Shown here: piece by piece, positions 28,101 to 35,658 of the stretch | How positions within the stretch are numbered: the stretch's first letter is position 1 | Layout of the letters: every line of letters begins with the position of its first letter | Assembly: GCA_023205875.1 (NCBI GenBank) | Contig: CP060766.1 | Span: forward strand, 310,001-374,000 | From: Chloropicon primus | Lineage: Eukaryota; Chlorophyta; Chloropicophyceae; Chloropicales; Chloropicaceae | Direction: 5' to 3' | DNA length: 64,000 nucleotides | Notes under the pieces: model-generated | What the model was told of the DNA's origin: nothing | Database searches by the model: none | What the model saw: only the letters and a program-made list of their open reading frames with translations | Made by a program: the position numbers and the translations under genes

Positions 28101-28636
28101 TGCTTCAGCTGGTAGTGAGCAAGAGCCTTCCTCGCCCTGCCTTTCGCCCATTCTGGAGAAATTTCTACAGCTCGGGCAGCGTCGTGGAGCGCCTGGTCGT
28201 ACATCCCCTTGGCAAGGTAAGCAGCCGCCCTGTTCGACCACAGAGTCGCGTCGTGTGGCTTGTGAGCTATGCCCCTCGAGTACGACAGAACCGCTTCGTC
28301 GTAATTCCCCAAATCAAAGCTGTCGTTCCCGGTCTCTTTCTCGTTCATCGCACTGTCCACGGCATGGTCCTCGCACTTGTGCCCGCAAACGCTGCAGTTC
28401 GTGATGGTCACGTCGTTGTGCGGGTGAAGCCGCTTACCGTACTCCTCCGGCTGGACCGTGTACTCGCAAGTCTTCTTCACGTACTGCCTGCACTCACAGC
28501 CGGGCACCGTGCACCAGCACCGCACCACCCCGAAAAGATCTCTGCTCGTCTCCTCGTCCTCCAAATGCTTCGCTCGCGGAGCCCTGGCCGCCCCAAGGTC
28601 CTTTGCGCCCAAGCCACGAGGCCTGTTTCTCTCCAT
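25154..28636 (-). CDS. TPR, Cys-rich and C-terminal J-domain protein
   Basis: 1160 residues, no intron seen. Order: a Cys-rich module (about 30-95: RCWCTVPGCECRQY ... NCSVCGHKCEDHAV); TPRs (about 97-320: ETGNDSFDLGNYDEAVLSYS, LWSNRAAAYLAKGMYDQAL and a second set from GDDHMRGGDFTRAIECYTEA); coiled coil (about 360-560); a long acidic region; a second Cys-rich module (about 880-960, KFCATCGYACELHE); a third (about 1030-1085, RGRCLKNSDCPG ... YCSLCGHPSSEHPV); and a J domain at the very C-terminus (ARRLLGVSTSASSNQISRAY, then KYHPDKNS). The J domain supplies HPD for Hsp70 stimulation; TPRs would bind chaperone tails or clients. The three C..C...CxxCGH..H modules look like one repeated zinc-binding domain (inference). 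Confidence 0.88.
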   Translation of the reverse strand: MERNRPRGLGAKDLGAARAPRAKHLEDEETSRDLFGVVRCWCTVPGCECRQYVKKTCEYTVQPEEYGKRLHPHNDVTITNCSVCGHKCEDHAVDSAMNEKETGNDSFDLGNYDEAVLSYSRGIAHKPHDATLWSNRAAAYLAKGMYDQALHDAARAVEISPEWAKGRARKALAHYQLKQFDKAAREYQVCLKLEPDNEKYAQGLASARKGLATAAAQPRRNPKKMGDDHMRGGDFTRAIECYTEAAKKDPRDCKVFSNRSAAYARRSMYKEALADAINAIRLAPNWPKAWSRKGYALYHTGKMDEAIFAYEHCLLLDPSDKDVRKLLMQMKASRASPEAPESGNSKEESARPGDHVDKPGQGGATAEQMCGIQASLGQLMNLVKACDARLQKQSETMSNVLQRVEGIEKKVEESQRKVGGHERRAGIDVRQVVGGSHSKSSSLEQLDIDINLLQEKLVKERTLRQVAEVAAEEDLSFLREQMEAVLKEKAGLAQDNARLAREGSTMAKQLEILEAQMDKGSDLSQKAKEMERRYKKEKAARLDAEERAERAEKSLISSKIETDAPKFADIDFDDADTDGEPDCTSSEHFSDDFVSVRAESSSDMSTPEENACSSKESGAEEEDTEAPITVQVEPERLDSEAPPEGRTSRNSSVKDEETHVKVSADNLLTMFQGLGHEATGAKASSSTSHVAHNGEGEGIRGPPEDLKEEFQKCVEVEYEKLMATGEHDPQEAAIRALSAAKENVEGNGGPPRAPSSPLFGEDDVAYYDQNAKDDACQVFEDVWNALADEKEEEEDQGEGGGDEQRWFDLQEEWSRVKEFCDSHRDVVKPPSREKRPLHETAKPLRGLASDRDAVLDITNIAQNMKTVSQRSLQRDWFGVVRGACKICEEGGERACESFKPSFQGCQTPQRLFERAVKEKDSDLMEFALKWNTFPAGKFCATCGYACELHETEEEFAKRLRIDAIVKRKQEDILKSKESEMRERENECQKRVKEAVLRQKEADANGEYIRETSLDFITQVRRGRCLKNSDCPGFKVIYRESDALNPEIMLYCSLCGHPSSEHPVDADWVDEQKRKRERESAQQARSAPRFRSVPRRTYDGQSEAKRSARRLLGVSTSASSNQISRAYKKMALKYHPDKNSSPQAQEIFVRLTHAFQLLLQN

Positions 28637-28934
28637 TGCGAAACGAGGAGGCCAACGTCGAGAAGCGAGACACGCCCGAGCCGAACTCGACGACGACGAT
28701 GACGACGATGACGCGCGCGGGCGGCGGGTCTCAAGGCACCTCCACCGTCTTCGCCGAGCAGCAGTCCCTCACGCACAAAAGAGTGGGTGCGGGAACGCAA
28801 AAGTGGTTGGGACTGAACCTTTCCTCACCCTCCTCTCGTGGGCCTTGTGCTCGAGGCAGACCCAGGCAGGCCCCCTCTCCTCCGTCGCTGTCGTCCCTCC
28901 ACCACCCGTTCGCCACCGACGCGAAGACGGTCGA

Positions 28935-28961
28935 GTGAGGGCTCTTTCGAAAGATCTCGAG
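28935..28961 (-). promoter_or_regulatory. Upstream element for the TPR/DnaJ gene (first of three tandem copies)
   Basis: Read on the minus strand it is CTCGAGATCTTTCGAAAG then AGCCCTCAC. Copies sit at 29118-29144 and 29301-29327. Confidence 0.55.
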
Positions 28962-29344
28962 ACGCTCTATCGATATCTCACCTCCTCCGCTTCTCCCTTC
29001 ACGTCCGTCTCCCTCGTCCTCAACAAATCCTCCCCCTCTCCTCCCTCTCGCGTTGTCTCAAGAACACTTGTCCCTCATGCAACAACTCCCGACCACTCCG
29101 GACGCCACACCGGTCGGGTGAGGGCTCTTTCGAAAGATCTCGAGACGCTCTATCGATATCTCACCTCCTCCGCTTCTCCCTTCACGTCCGTCTCCCTCGT
29201 CCTCAACAAATCCTCCCCCTCTCCTCCCTCTCGCGTTGTCTCAAGAACACTTGTCCCTCATGCAACAAGTCCCGACCACTCCGGACGCCACACCGGTCGA
29301 GTGAGGGCTCTTTCGAAAGATCTCGAGACGCTCTATCGATCGAT
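28935..29344. repeat. 183-bp tandem repeat carrying the upstream element
   Basis: GTGAGGGCTCTTTCGAAAG recurs at 28935, 29118 and 29301, each 183 bases apart. The first two units are nearly identical through GACGCCACACCGGTCG; the third diverges after CGATCGATCACC. Confidence 0.95.
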
Positions 29345-29589
29345 CACCTCCTCCTCTTCTCTTCCCCTCGCCCCCTTCGTCCCGCAAAAGCAAACGATCA
29401 ACCTTGAGCGTTACTGCGATCCATCCTTTGAGCGTTTTGAAATCGATCGATCGATCGGAGACGCCAGCCATTTTTTTGGCTGGCGAGGGGGAGGATCAAG
29501 TCGAGGCGAAGTCCAAGGGGTTTCGACGAAAAGTTTGGCACAACAAGGGGACGGGAAGTGGTCGAGCGCGGGGTCAAACGAAAGAGCAT

Positions 29590-29620
29590 CTTGTGAGCTT
29601 TCCATTGGTACCTTGGTTGA
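29590..29620 (+). promoter_or_regulatory. Upstream element for the DNAJB12-like gene
   Basis: CTTGTGAGCTTTCCATTGG then TACCTTGGTTGAAGG, 73-103 bases before ATG 29693. The half TACCTTGGTTGAA is identical to that upstream of the bHLH gene at about 50812. Confidence 0.5.
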
Positions 29621-29692
29621 AGGATTTGGGTTTCGTTTTGATCTATTCTTTTTGGTGGGAAGGATCGAGGACGGGAAAGGATCGAGGACAGG

Positions 29693-31016
29693 ATGGAGGC
29701 GAACAAAGCAGAGGCCGCCAAGTGCCTGAACATCGCGAGGAAGTCTCTCCGGGAGGAGAACATCGACAAGGCGACGAGGTTCGCGGACAAGGCGAAGCGT
29801 CTCGGCGGCGAGGCCGTGGAGGATCAAGTCGCGCAACTTGTTCGAGAGATCCAAGCGGCCAAGCAGGGTGGTTCCAAGAGGTCCAACGCTTCGAACGGTT
29901 CGGGATCCAAGCCGAGCGGAGCGAGTGCCGGGACGAGGTCGAGGACGAGCGGAAGAGCGTCGTCCTCGAGGGAAGAGGTGGACGAGGTGAGTGTCGCGGA
30001 AGGAGAGTCTCGTCGGAGCTCGGCGCCGCCGTGACCTTTGGATCACTCGTCTAGTGACTGACTTTTGGAGTTTTCTCGTTTTTGTTTCTCGTCTCGTGCT
30101 TGCAGGGAACGCCTGAGCAGAGGGCTCTCGTCAAGCGAATCAACGGGTGCGAGGATTATTACGCGATCTTGGGCATCAGCGACAAGAGTTGCAGCGAGGA
30201 CACCATCAAGCGCAGTTACAAGAAGCTGGCTTTGAAGTTGCACCCGGACAAGTGCAAAGTGCGGGGGGCGGAGGACGCTTTCAAGGCGGTGTCTCGAGCG
30301 TTTTCTTGCCTCTCGGATCCCCAGAAGAGGAGCTCCTATGACCGCTTCGGGTCGGAGCAGCCAGGTACGTTCTCGGCTTCTCACTTGTCCTCTCGACTCT
30401 TCCGCAGGAAGGAGCTTTGCTGACACACACGCGCGCGCGCGCACGCACTCTCTTTCGCCCAGGCTTTGGAGGAGGAGGAGGTGGCGGTGCCCCCTCGGGA
30501 TTTTACCGTCACAACGCGCAGGAGATCGACCCCGAGGAGCTGTTCAACATGTTCTTCGGAGGGAGTCCCGTGTTTGGGCACACGAGGTTTCACACCACGA
30601 GGCGAGGTTTCAACACCAGGAGGTCTGGCGGCCAAGGAGGCCCCCAAGAGCAGGGCTTCAACCTGGCCGCCATCATCCAGTTGCTTCCCGTGCTCTTCCT
30701 TGTGCTCTTCACGTTGATCGGTAACTCCCCCTCCGAGCCCGTCTACAGCCTTCAAATGCAAGGCAAGTACAACGCCAGGGAGACGACAGCGATGAGGGGA
30801 ATCGATTATTACGTCAAGTCGCACTCGAAGTTCGACAGGGAGTACCCCAAGGGCACGTACGCCAGGCGGAGGGTCGACGTCGCGGTGGAAAAGGACTACA
30901 GACAATTCCTCGAGAACGAGTGCTGGAGAGAAAGGCTGAGGTACCGGGGCAACTCTGGGGGAAAGAAAGAAGTCCACTTAAAGTCTTGCATGAAGCTCTC
31001 AGAGATCTGGGGGTGA
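29693..31016 (+). CDS. ER-membrane J-domain protein, DNAJB12/B14 type
   Basis: Three exons: 29693-29986, 30106-30364 and 30463-31016 (introns 119 and 98 bp, GTGAGT...TTGCAG and GTACGT...CGCCCAG), 368 residues. N-terminal helix MEANKAEAAKCLNIARKSLR is the usual start of this family. A Ser-rich linker precedes the J domain (about 105-175: DYYAILGISDKSCSEDTIKR, KLHPDKCK with HPD). Then come a Gly-rich stretch (FGGGGGGGAPSGFY), one membrane span (FNLAAIIQLLPVLFLVLFTL) and a C-terminal DUF1977-like domain (YSLQMQGKYNARETTAMRGI, DYYVKSHSKFDREY, VEKDYRQFLENECWRERL). Family members recruit Hsp70 at the ER surface for quality control. The second intron holds a CA/CG alternating tract. Confidence 0.92.
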
Positions 31017-31531
31017 ATCCTGCCAGCCTCCTCGCCCGCACACACACACACAAACAAACAAACAAGCAAGCAAACAAGGGCGTGTGCAGCAAGTGCGTGC
31101 GAGCGACGCTCGAGACTCAACTCCCGGGGAGATATTATTAATAACCACTGCTCGAGAGGGTACGTCTTGATACATCAATATCAATATCGACATCATTCTT
31201 TTTTGTTTTGTTTTTGTGTTTGTGTTTGTGGGGCTTGGATTCGTTTGCCTCTCCCTCTCGGATCAAAACCAAAGCAAGGCCTCCTCCTCCTCCCTTCCCT
31301 CATTCCCATCTTTGGCATCGCGAAGGAGAAAGGAGAAGAACGAGGTAATGTGGCGAAGAGTGGGGAGCGTGGCGTGGAGGAAGGGACAGGGGAAGGGTGA
31401 CAGGTCGAAGAATCGTCTCGTCCTCTTTCCGCAGACCCCTCGGTCGAAGGAAATGACAAAGTACTGAAGATTTGTCTTACTTTTTGTTTCATGGATGGGT
31501 GCACCCAGCTCAGAGAGAGAGAGGAAGGAGG
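31017..31531. other. Intergenic, simple repeats only
   Basis: CA and CAAA repeats (31040-31080), a T/G-rich tract (31200-31235) and purine-rich sequence. A 220-residue minus frame (31193-31855) crosses the next gene's first exon and intron and is taken as a shadow. Nothing else seen. Confidence 0.5.
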
Positions 31532-32589
31532 ATGGGGTCGGACAACAAGCCCGGCGAAGGCAATGGCCGGCAGATGACCGAGTCCCGTCAAGCGGAGGCC
31601 AGGTCGAGCGGCGGAGGCGAGTCGGTGGTCGCAGCGACGAGAAGGATTGTGAAGACACACCCGAAAAAGGTCACTACTTTGGTCCTGTGGGCCTTGGGAA
31701 TCTTTTGCATGCTCTTTGCTCCTGCTCCCATGAAGATCACTCCAGAGATGCAAATGAGGTACGTCGCACACACAAGACCCTCTGCCCTCGCGTTTTTCTC
31801 GTGGCCTCTGTGCCTCTTCATCACATCGCATCTGACTAATCCTTGTGTGCCTCATCTCATGATCATCACCGTCACCATCATCACCAAACTCGTCGCTCTC
31901 ACAGGTATCAGCAAAAGATGGACAAGGTGATGGACCTCTCCGCGGATTTCACGAGGACGACCAAGGAGCTCGACAAGTTCTACGCTGAGCTGAATGCCGC
32001 GAAGAGTTTTGGTTGGTACTTTAGGAGCGCGGACCGGAAAGCCGTGAACGAGATCAAGGACAGGATGGCTCCCATAGAGACGGAGTACAAGCAGCTCGAG
32101 AAGAGGAGGGACACGCTGGAGAGCGAGGCCAGGGGGGAGCTTGGCTTGTGGTCGGAGGCTGGCATCCAGGAGGCGAGGGATGTGTTCTGGTCGACTTACA
32201 AGAGAGGGAGGCGGTCTGCTCAGGCCGGCATTGTTTGGGACCTGGTGTGGGAGCTCTTCCGCAGCGACAACTACGAAGACTCCGTCAACTTTTTGTTCAG
32301 GATCATCTGGATCGTGGTCTCGAACTTTGTCATGTTTCTCATCACTTCGAGCATCGTGTTCCTGTTCAAAGTGGTCTGGGTCATCCGCTCTTTCAAGCCG
32401 AGCCTGATTTCGGGCATCTTCTTCTACCTCGTCGCGACGCTTGCTGCGTTGAGCACCGTCGGGGCGATGATTTCCCTCCTCGTCGGGGCCGGGGTAGGGT
32501 CCGCTGCAATCGTGGCCAAGAACGCGCGGTACCTTCCGCAGTCGAACAGAAGGAGGTACGTGAGGCACCAGCGGACGCACCAGGAATAA
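31532..32589 (+). CDS. Multi-pass membrane protein with coiled coil, unknown
   Basis: Two exons: 31532-31758 and 31905-32589 (intron 146 bp, GTACGT...TCACAG, phase 2), 303 residues. One membrane span near the N-terminus (TTLVLWALGIFCMLFAPAPM) is followed by a cytosolic or lumenal helical segment (about 75-165, KMDKVMDLSADFTRTTKELD ... EYKQLEKRRDTLESEARGEL). Three more spans follow: FRIIWIVVSNFVMFLITSSI with VFLFKVVWVI, GIFFYLVATLAALSTVGAMI and LLVGAGVGSAAIV. The tail is basic (SNRRRYVRHQRTHQE). I do not recognise the family; the splice junction joins one frame cleanly and places MQMR next to YQQKMDKV. Confidence 0.75.
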
Positions 32590-32923
32590 GTAAGTTGGAG
32601 AGAGAGAGGGGGGGGATCACTCTGGTTTGGGGCAAAAGGGGTAGCCTCCTCCCACCTGTGAAGAGGATGCTGGGGCAAGTAACCAAAATCAATTTTTTTC
32701 TCTCTCTTCAAAAACACCAAACAACTCAAAACCTTTCGACCTTCTTGCCGACTCCACAAAACAAGTATCCTCACCACAGGGGCGAACAAAATCCCAAACT
32801 GTTGTTATGGTGTTCAGACATCAGATCAAAAACAGCACACAGAAAAGTCACGAAAGGACGGTAGGGAATTCACAGTCAATACTGGAAGCACAAAGGCAAG
32901 TCTAAACCGGCCACTACTTACCT
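32590..32923. other. Intergenic 3' flank, nothing recognised
   Basis: Trailer of the membrane-protein gene and AT-richer sequence up to the Fanzor right end at 32924. The minus strand immediately beyond that end reads AGGTAAGTAGTGG. Confidence 0.4.
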
Positions 32924-33074
32924 GTTAGTTTTCTGCAAAGGTCGTTTCACCGAGTTTGTAAGTTTCTCGGCAGGGTAATTCAGCCCTACCACGACCATTC
33001 CACCGTACATGAACGAATACTTCCGCCCACGCACGGCAGCCCGTACTAACAAACGTATGTGCAACCCTGAGGAG
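32924..33074 (-). ncRNA. Candidate Fanzor guide RNA (omega-RNA-like) region / element right end
   Basis: In TnpB and Fanzor systems the guide RNA scaffold overlaps or follows the 3' end of the nuclease gene and ends at the element boundary. This 151-base stretch after the stop is noncoding yet partly conserved with the flank of the second copy (49634-49750). The TAACTCCTCAGGGTTGCA just after the stop and the terminal block (GTTAGTTTT-TGCAAAGGTCG on the plus strand) match almost fully, and similarity ends abruptly at GTTAG. An internal hairpin, GGCAGGGTAATTCAGCCCTA then CC (32969-32990), has a 7-bp stem and an 8-base loop; it is absent from the second copy. Transcription is not shown by the sequence; the role is inference. 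Confidence 0.5.
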
Positions 33075-34859
33075 TTACACACTTTTTGGTTGACGCAAGT
33101 GCTTGAGAAGGATGTTGCGTGCCCCGTTATCGTCCCGACCGCACTTGAAGCCACACTTCTGGCACTTGTACACCTCTGCTCCACCCAGGTTGTCCTTGAT
33201 GTGTCCGCACCTGCCACAGGTCTTGGAGGTGTACTCCTCCGTCACGATCGCCAGCTCACTGCCGTGCAAGAGCACCTTGGAAGCCAAGAACGTTCTGAAC
33301 GCATAGTGCCTCAACGTCAAGAGCGTGCGAGCCGTCTTCTTCCTGATCACTCGGCGTCTCCCGTTGTTGTTCTTCTTCACCATGTCTTGGGACTTGAACT
33401 CCGGGAGGAGGATTGTGTCGAACCTCCTGCATAGATCGTTGGCTACCTTTTTGTGAAGCTCGTTAGTGAGACCTCGAATTTTCTCCATGCAGGCGTATTG
33501 CTGTCTCTTCAAGTCGCGGCGGTCGAGGTAAGGGAGCTTCACCTTTGGGTCTTTGCGCTCGGAAATGATCTCATCAATCCTCCAGCAGAGGTTGAACAGC
33601 CTCGCGAAGCCTCGCTCGCCCTTGGCATACTCCCCGACGCCTTCTTGCGGCGAGTACGACGTCTGAAAGGTCCTGACTCCCGGATCCAGGGCGACAACCT
33701 TCCGCTTGTTCTCAGGCTTCAGGGGTGGCAGGCGATCCCATGGCGTCGCGATGGGAATGTGCATGTGGAACTGCCCAAGGCGATTTCTTGTGATCTTCAC
33801 GGCACCCTCGATCTTGCCCCCGGGGATCTCCTCCGTCAAGTACAGGGGCCCGCCGGCCATCTTCTTCTTGAACACCTCCAGCTTGGTCCACTTGCGTCGT
33901 TTCTTGTGCTTCGTGTCATCCTTGTGCCTCGTTCTCGGTCTTTCGATCGTCTCCACGTTCTTTAACTCTCTTGCATCAATTTCAATAGTCCAAGAACTCG
34001 GTTGCTGACGTTGACGATACTTGAGAACGAAGCGGTGCCCCTTCTCCTCGCCGCGCTCCTTCATCGCTTCCTGCTTCGCGATGTTCGAATCCCATGCCTT
34101 GATCAGACTTCGCACGGCAGCTTGTCTGATGGCACAGGGGGTTTCCTTCAGCCAAGGATGCTCCTGATTCACAAAGGCCCCGCTAACGTAGTCCCGGTCC
34201 TTGGCCACTTCGGCGCGAAATCGTCTGCCTCCAATTTGGCTCTCGAGTCTCTTCTCTCTGGCCGCGAAAAGCTCTGCCTCCTGTTTTGTCCATGGCCGTG
34301 GAGAGCATTGGATTTCTTTCAGCTCTTTCTCCAGCCCCTCAAAGACCTCAGGGCGTCGCGGTTTGGCCGTCACAAATCTGTCCAGCAGGACGGTCCAAAC
34401 CAGCGGAAAACCCTCCTTCTTGACCGCCTCCAAACACTTGTTGTATGTGAAACGCGCAGCTCCCATCCAGTTGCAAAGGCACTTCGCCTGCTCAGGGTTC
34501 AAGCGCATCCTAAGCTTCCTCGTCCGTATCACCGTTCGCTCCGACAATAGCTTGGAGGTCTTCAGTTTCTGCTCCCTCTTCCTTTTGGCGGGCGACTGCA
34601 ATGTCTCGACGGATACCACAGAATCTTCTGGAAGGTTCAAGCACGACCTCCATCCCGTCTTCGGACACTTTACCTCTTCAAGTTCTCTCTTGATCGATGA
34701 GAACCAGGTCTTCTTCACGCTGTCGTCCGCCAAGCCACCCGGCTGCTTCCTGCTTTCTTCCCCTCTTGTTCTTCTTCTTCTTGCCCTTCTTCTTGTTCTT
34801 CTTCTTGCCCTTCTTGCGAGGCTTCTTGCGAGGCTTGCCTGACGAGCTCGAACTCTCAC
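33075..34859 (-). CDS. Fanzor (eukaryotic TnpB-like) RNA-guided nuclease family protein
   Basis: 594 residues. Family features in order: a basic N-terminus; the TnpB N-terminal helix RKLRMRLNPEQAKCLCNWMG with AARFTYNKCL (112-142); WLKETPCAIRQAAVRSLIKA (236-255); RuvC-I VVALDPGVRTFQTSY with Asp392; RuvC-II TILLPEF with Glu487; and zinc ribbon CGRCG / CQKCG (Cys548, 551, 566, 569) running into RuvC-III CGRDDNGARNILL (Asp576). All three acidic residues and four Cys are present, so the nuclease core looks intact. The sequence resembles the Fanzor2/IS607-type branch. Upstream (34860-35239, ATG at 35239) two other frames encode Ser/Lys-rich repeats such as SSTPRKKRGKRKEK that look like a nuclear-targeting N-terminus. 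Two similar units there differ by one C in a C-run, so the true N-terminus is unsettled. Confidence 0.88.
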   Translation of the reverse strand: MRVRARQASLARSLARRARRRTRRRARRRRTRGEESRKQPGGLADDSVKKTWFSSIKRELEEVKCPKTGWRSCLNLPEDSVVSVETLQSPAKRKREQKLKTSKLLSERTVIRTRKLRMRLNPEQAKCLCNWMGAARFTYNKCLEAVKKEGFPLVWTVLLDRFVTAKPRRPEVFEGLEKELKEIQCSPRPWTKQEAELFAAREKRLESQIGGRRFRAEVAKDRDYVSGAFVNQEHPWLKETPCAIRQAAVRSLIKAWDSNIAKQEAMKERGEEKGHRFVLKYRQRQQPSSWTIEIDARELKNVETIERPRTRHKDDTKHKKRRKWTKLEVFKKKMAGGPLYLTEEIPGGKIEGAVKITRNRLGQFHMHIPIATPWDRLPPLKPENKRKVVALDPGVRTFQTSYSPQEGVGEYAKGERGFARLFNLCWRIDEIISERKDPKVKLPYLDRRDLKRQQYACMEKIRGLTNELHKKVANDLCRRFDTILLPEFKSQDMVKKNNNGRRRVIRKKTARTLLTLRHYAFRTFLASKVLLHGSELAIVTEEYTSKTCGRCGHIKDNLGGAEVYKCQKCGFKCGRDDNGARNILLKHLRQPKSV

Positions 34860-35239
34860 CCGCAGAGGCGTCCGCCTCCGGCGGCTTCCCCTTCCGCTTC
34901 CCCCCGCTTCTTGCGAGGCGTGCTCGAACCCTCCTCGAAAGCAGAGGCGGGGTCGTCCAGCGGCTTCTCCTTCCGCTTCCCCCGCTTCTTGCGAGGCGTG
35001 CTCGAACCCTCACCCGCAGAGGCGGGGTCGTCCGCGGTAGGAAGCAGGCACAACGCGTAGAGCCACGCTAAACCCTGATTCCAGAACCGAAGTAACGGCC
35101 GCTCCGTCGTCGGAGACTCCTGCCCCGACTTCGAAGCGCCCTGAGCATGACTCTCGCCAGAGTGCGACCTCCTTGTGGAACTCGTCGAGCCACTCCCCTG
35201 CTTCTCCTTTTTCTTACGGCGCTTCCCTGATCGCGCCAT
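34860..35239 (-). other. Basic, Ser-rich N-terminal coding sequence possibly belonging to the Fanzor gene
   Basis: ATG 35239 opens MARSGKRRKKKEKQGSGSTS and runs to 34856 as a basic, repetitive polypeptide with two DDPASA...SSTPRKKRG units about 80 bases apart. The third unit and the Lys-rich tract (KKGKKKNKKKGKKKK) sit in a second frame, and the nuclease core in a third. I see no clear splice sites. The basic tracts would serve as nuclear localisation signals. It could be one gene with indels in low-complexity runs, sequence error, or separate frames. Confidence 0.4.
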
Positions 35240-35658
35240 GACGGTTATTAGGGTTTCACTCGCTTCCCTCCTCGTAACTCCTCGTAACTATAGATTTGCC
35301 TTGTCCAGCAAGTGAGAACACGAGAAAAACGCTTAGGGGGTTGTCCTTTGGGTGTGACCAAACTGGTATACACTGGAATCCCACCAACAGGGGAAAACCT
35401 CCAACAACTGTTCTCTCCTCGGGTGAAGGGAGAGAGGAGGTCCTCGGCCAAGGATAAGGCGACGGACGGGATCCACGGTGCTGGCGATCGTCACCAAAGG
35501 AAGCTTCGTCTCGCGGGCTTTCGAATGACCCCTCGGACAGAGGCGTTGACCTCGGGAAGCTCCTGAGTCGTCGAGAAAAGCCAAGCAGACGGACAGGCAG
35601 TTAGGGGTAAGAGGGAGGAGAGGAGAGGAGAGAGGGGGAGGAGAGGGGGTGAGAAGCC
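35240..35658. promoter_or_regulatory. Divergent region between Fanzor and VPS34 genes
   Basis: Near the Fanzor side there is a short direct repeat (CTCCTCGTAACTCCTCGTAA, about 35270-35288). On the VPS34 side there is one upstream element at 35510 and a purine-rich leader. The left end of the Fanzor element cannot be placed from one full copy. Confidence 0.45.
35510..35534 (+). promoter_or_regulatory. Upstream element for the VPS34-like gene
   Basis: CTCGCGGGCTTTCGAATG then ACCCCTC, 125-149 bases before ATG 35659. Confidence 0.5.

Larger units (their letters stand above)
28637..29692. promoter_or_regulatory. Divergent promoter region with 183-bp tandem repeats
   Basis: Between the TPR/DnaJ gene (minus) and the DNAJB12-like gene (plus). 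Open frames that cross it, such as plus 28458-29729, owe their length to the 183-bp period. The region carries three minus-strand upstream elements and one plus-strand element near 29590; no gene is supported. Confidence 0.6.

Noticed and set aside
28935-29344. CRISPR-like array
   Set aside because: Units are 183 bp and contiguous, without the short repeats and unique spacers of an array, and the genome is eukaryotic.
28458-29729. 423-residue plus-strand frame with 61-residue repeats
   Set aside because: Produced by the 183-bp promoter repeat; overlaps starts of two real genes.
33009-34842. Plus-strand frames over the Fanzor gene
   Set aside because: Antisense to a frame with complete nuclease motifs.
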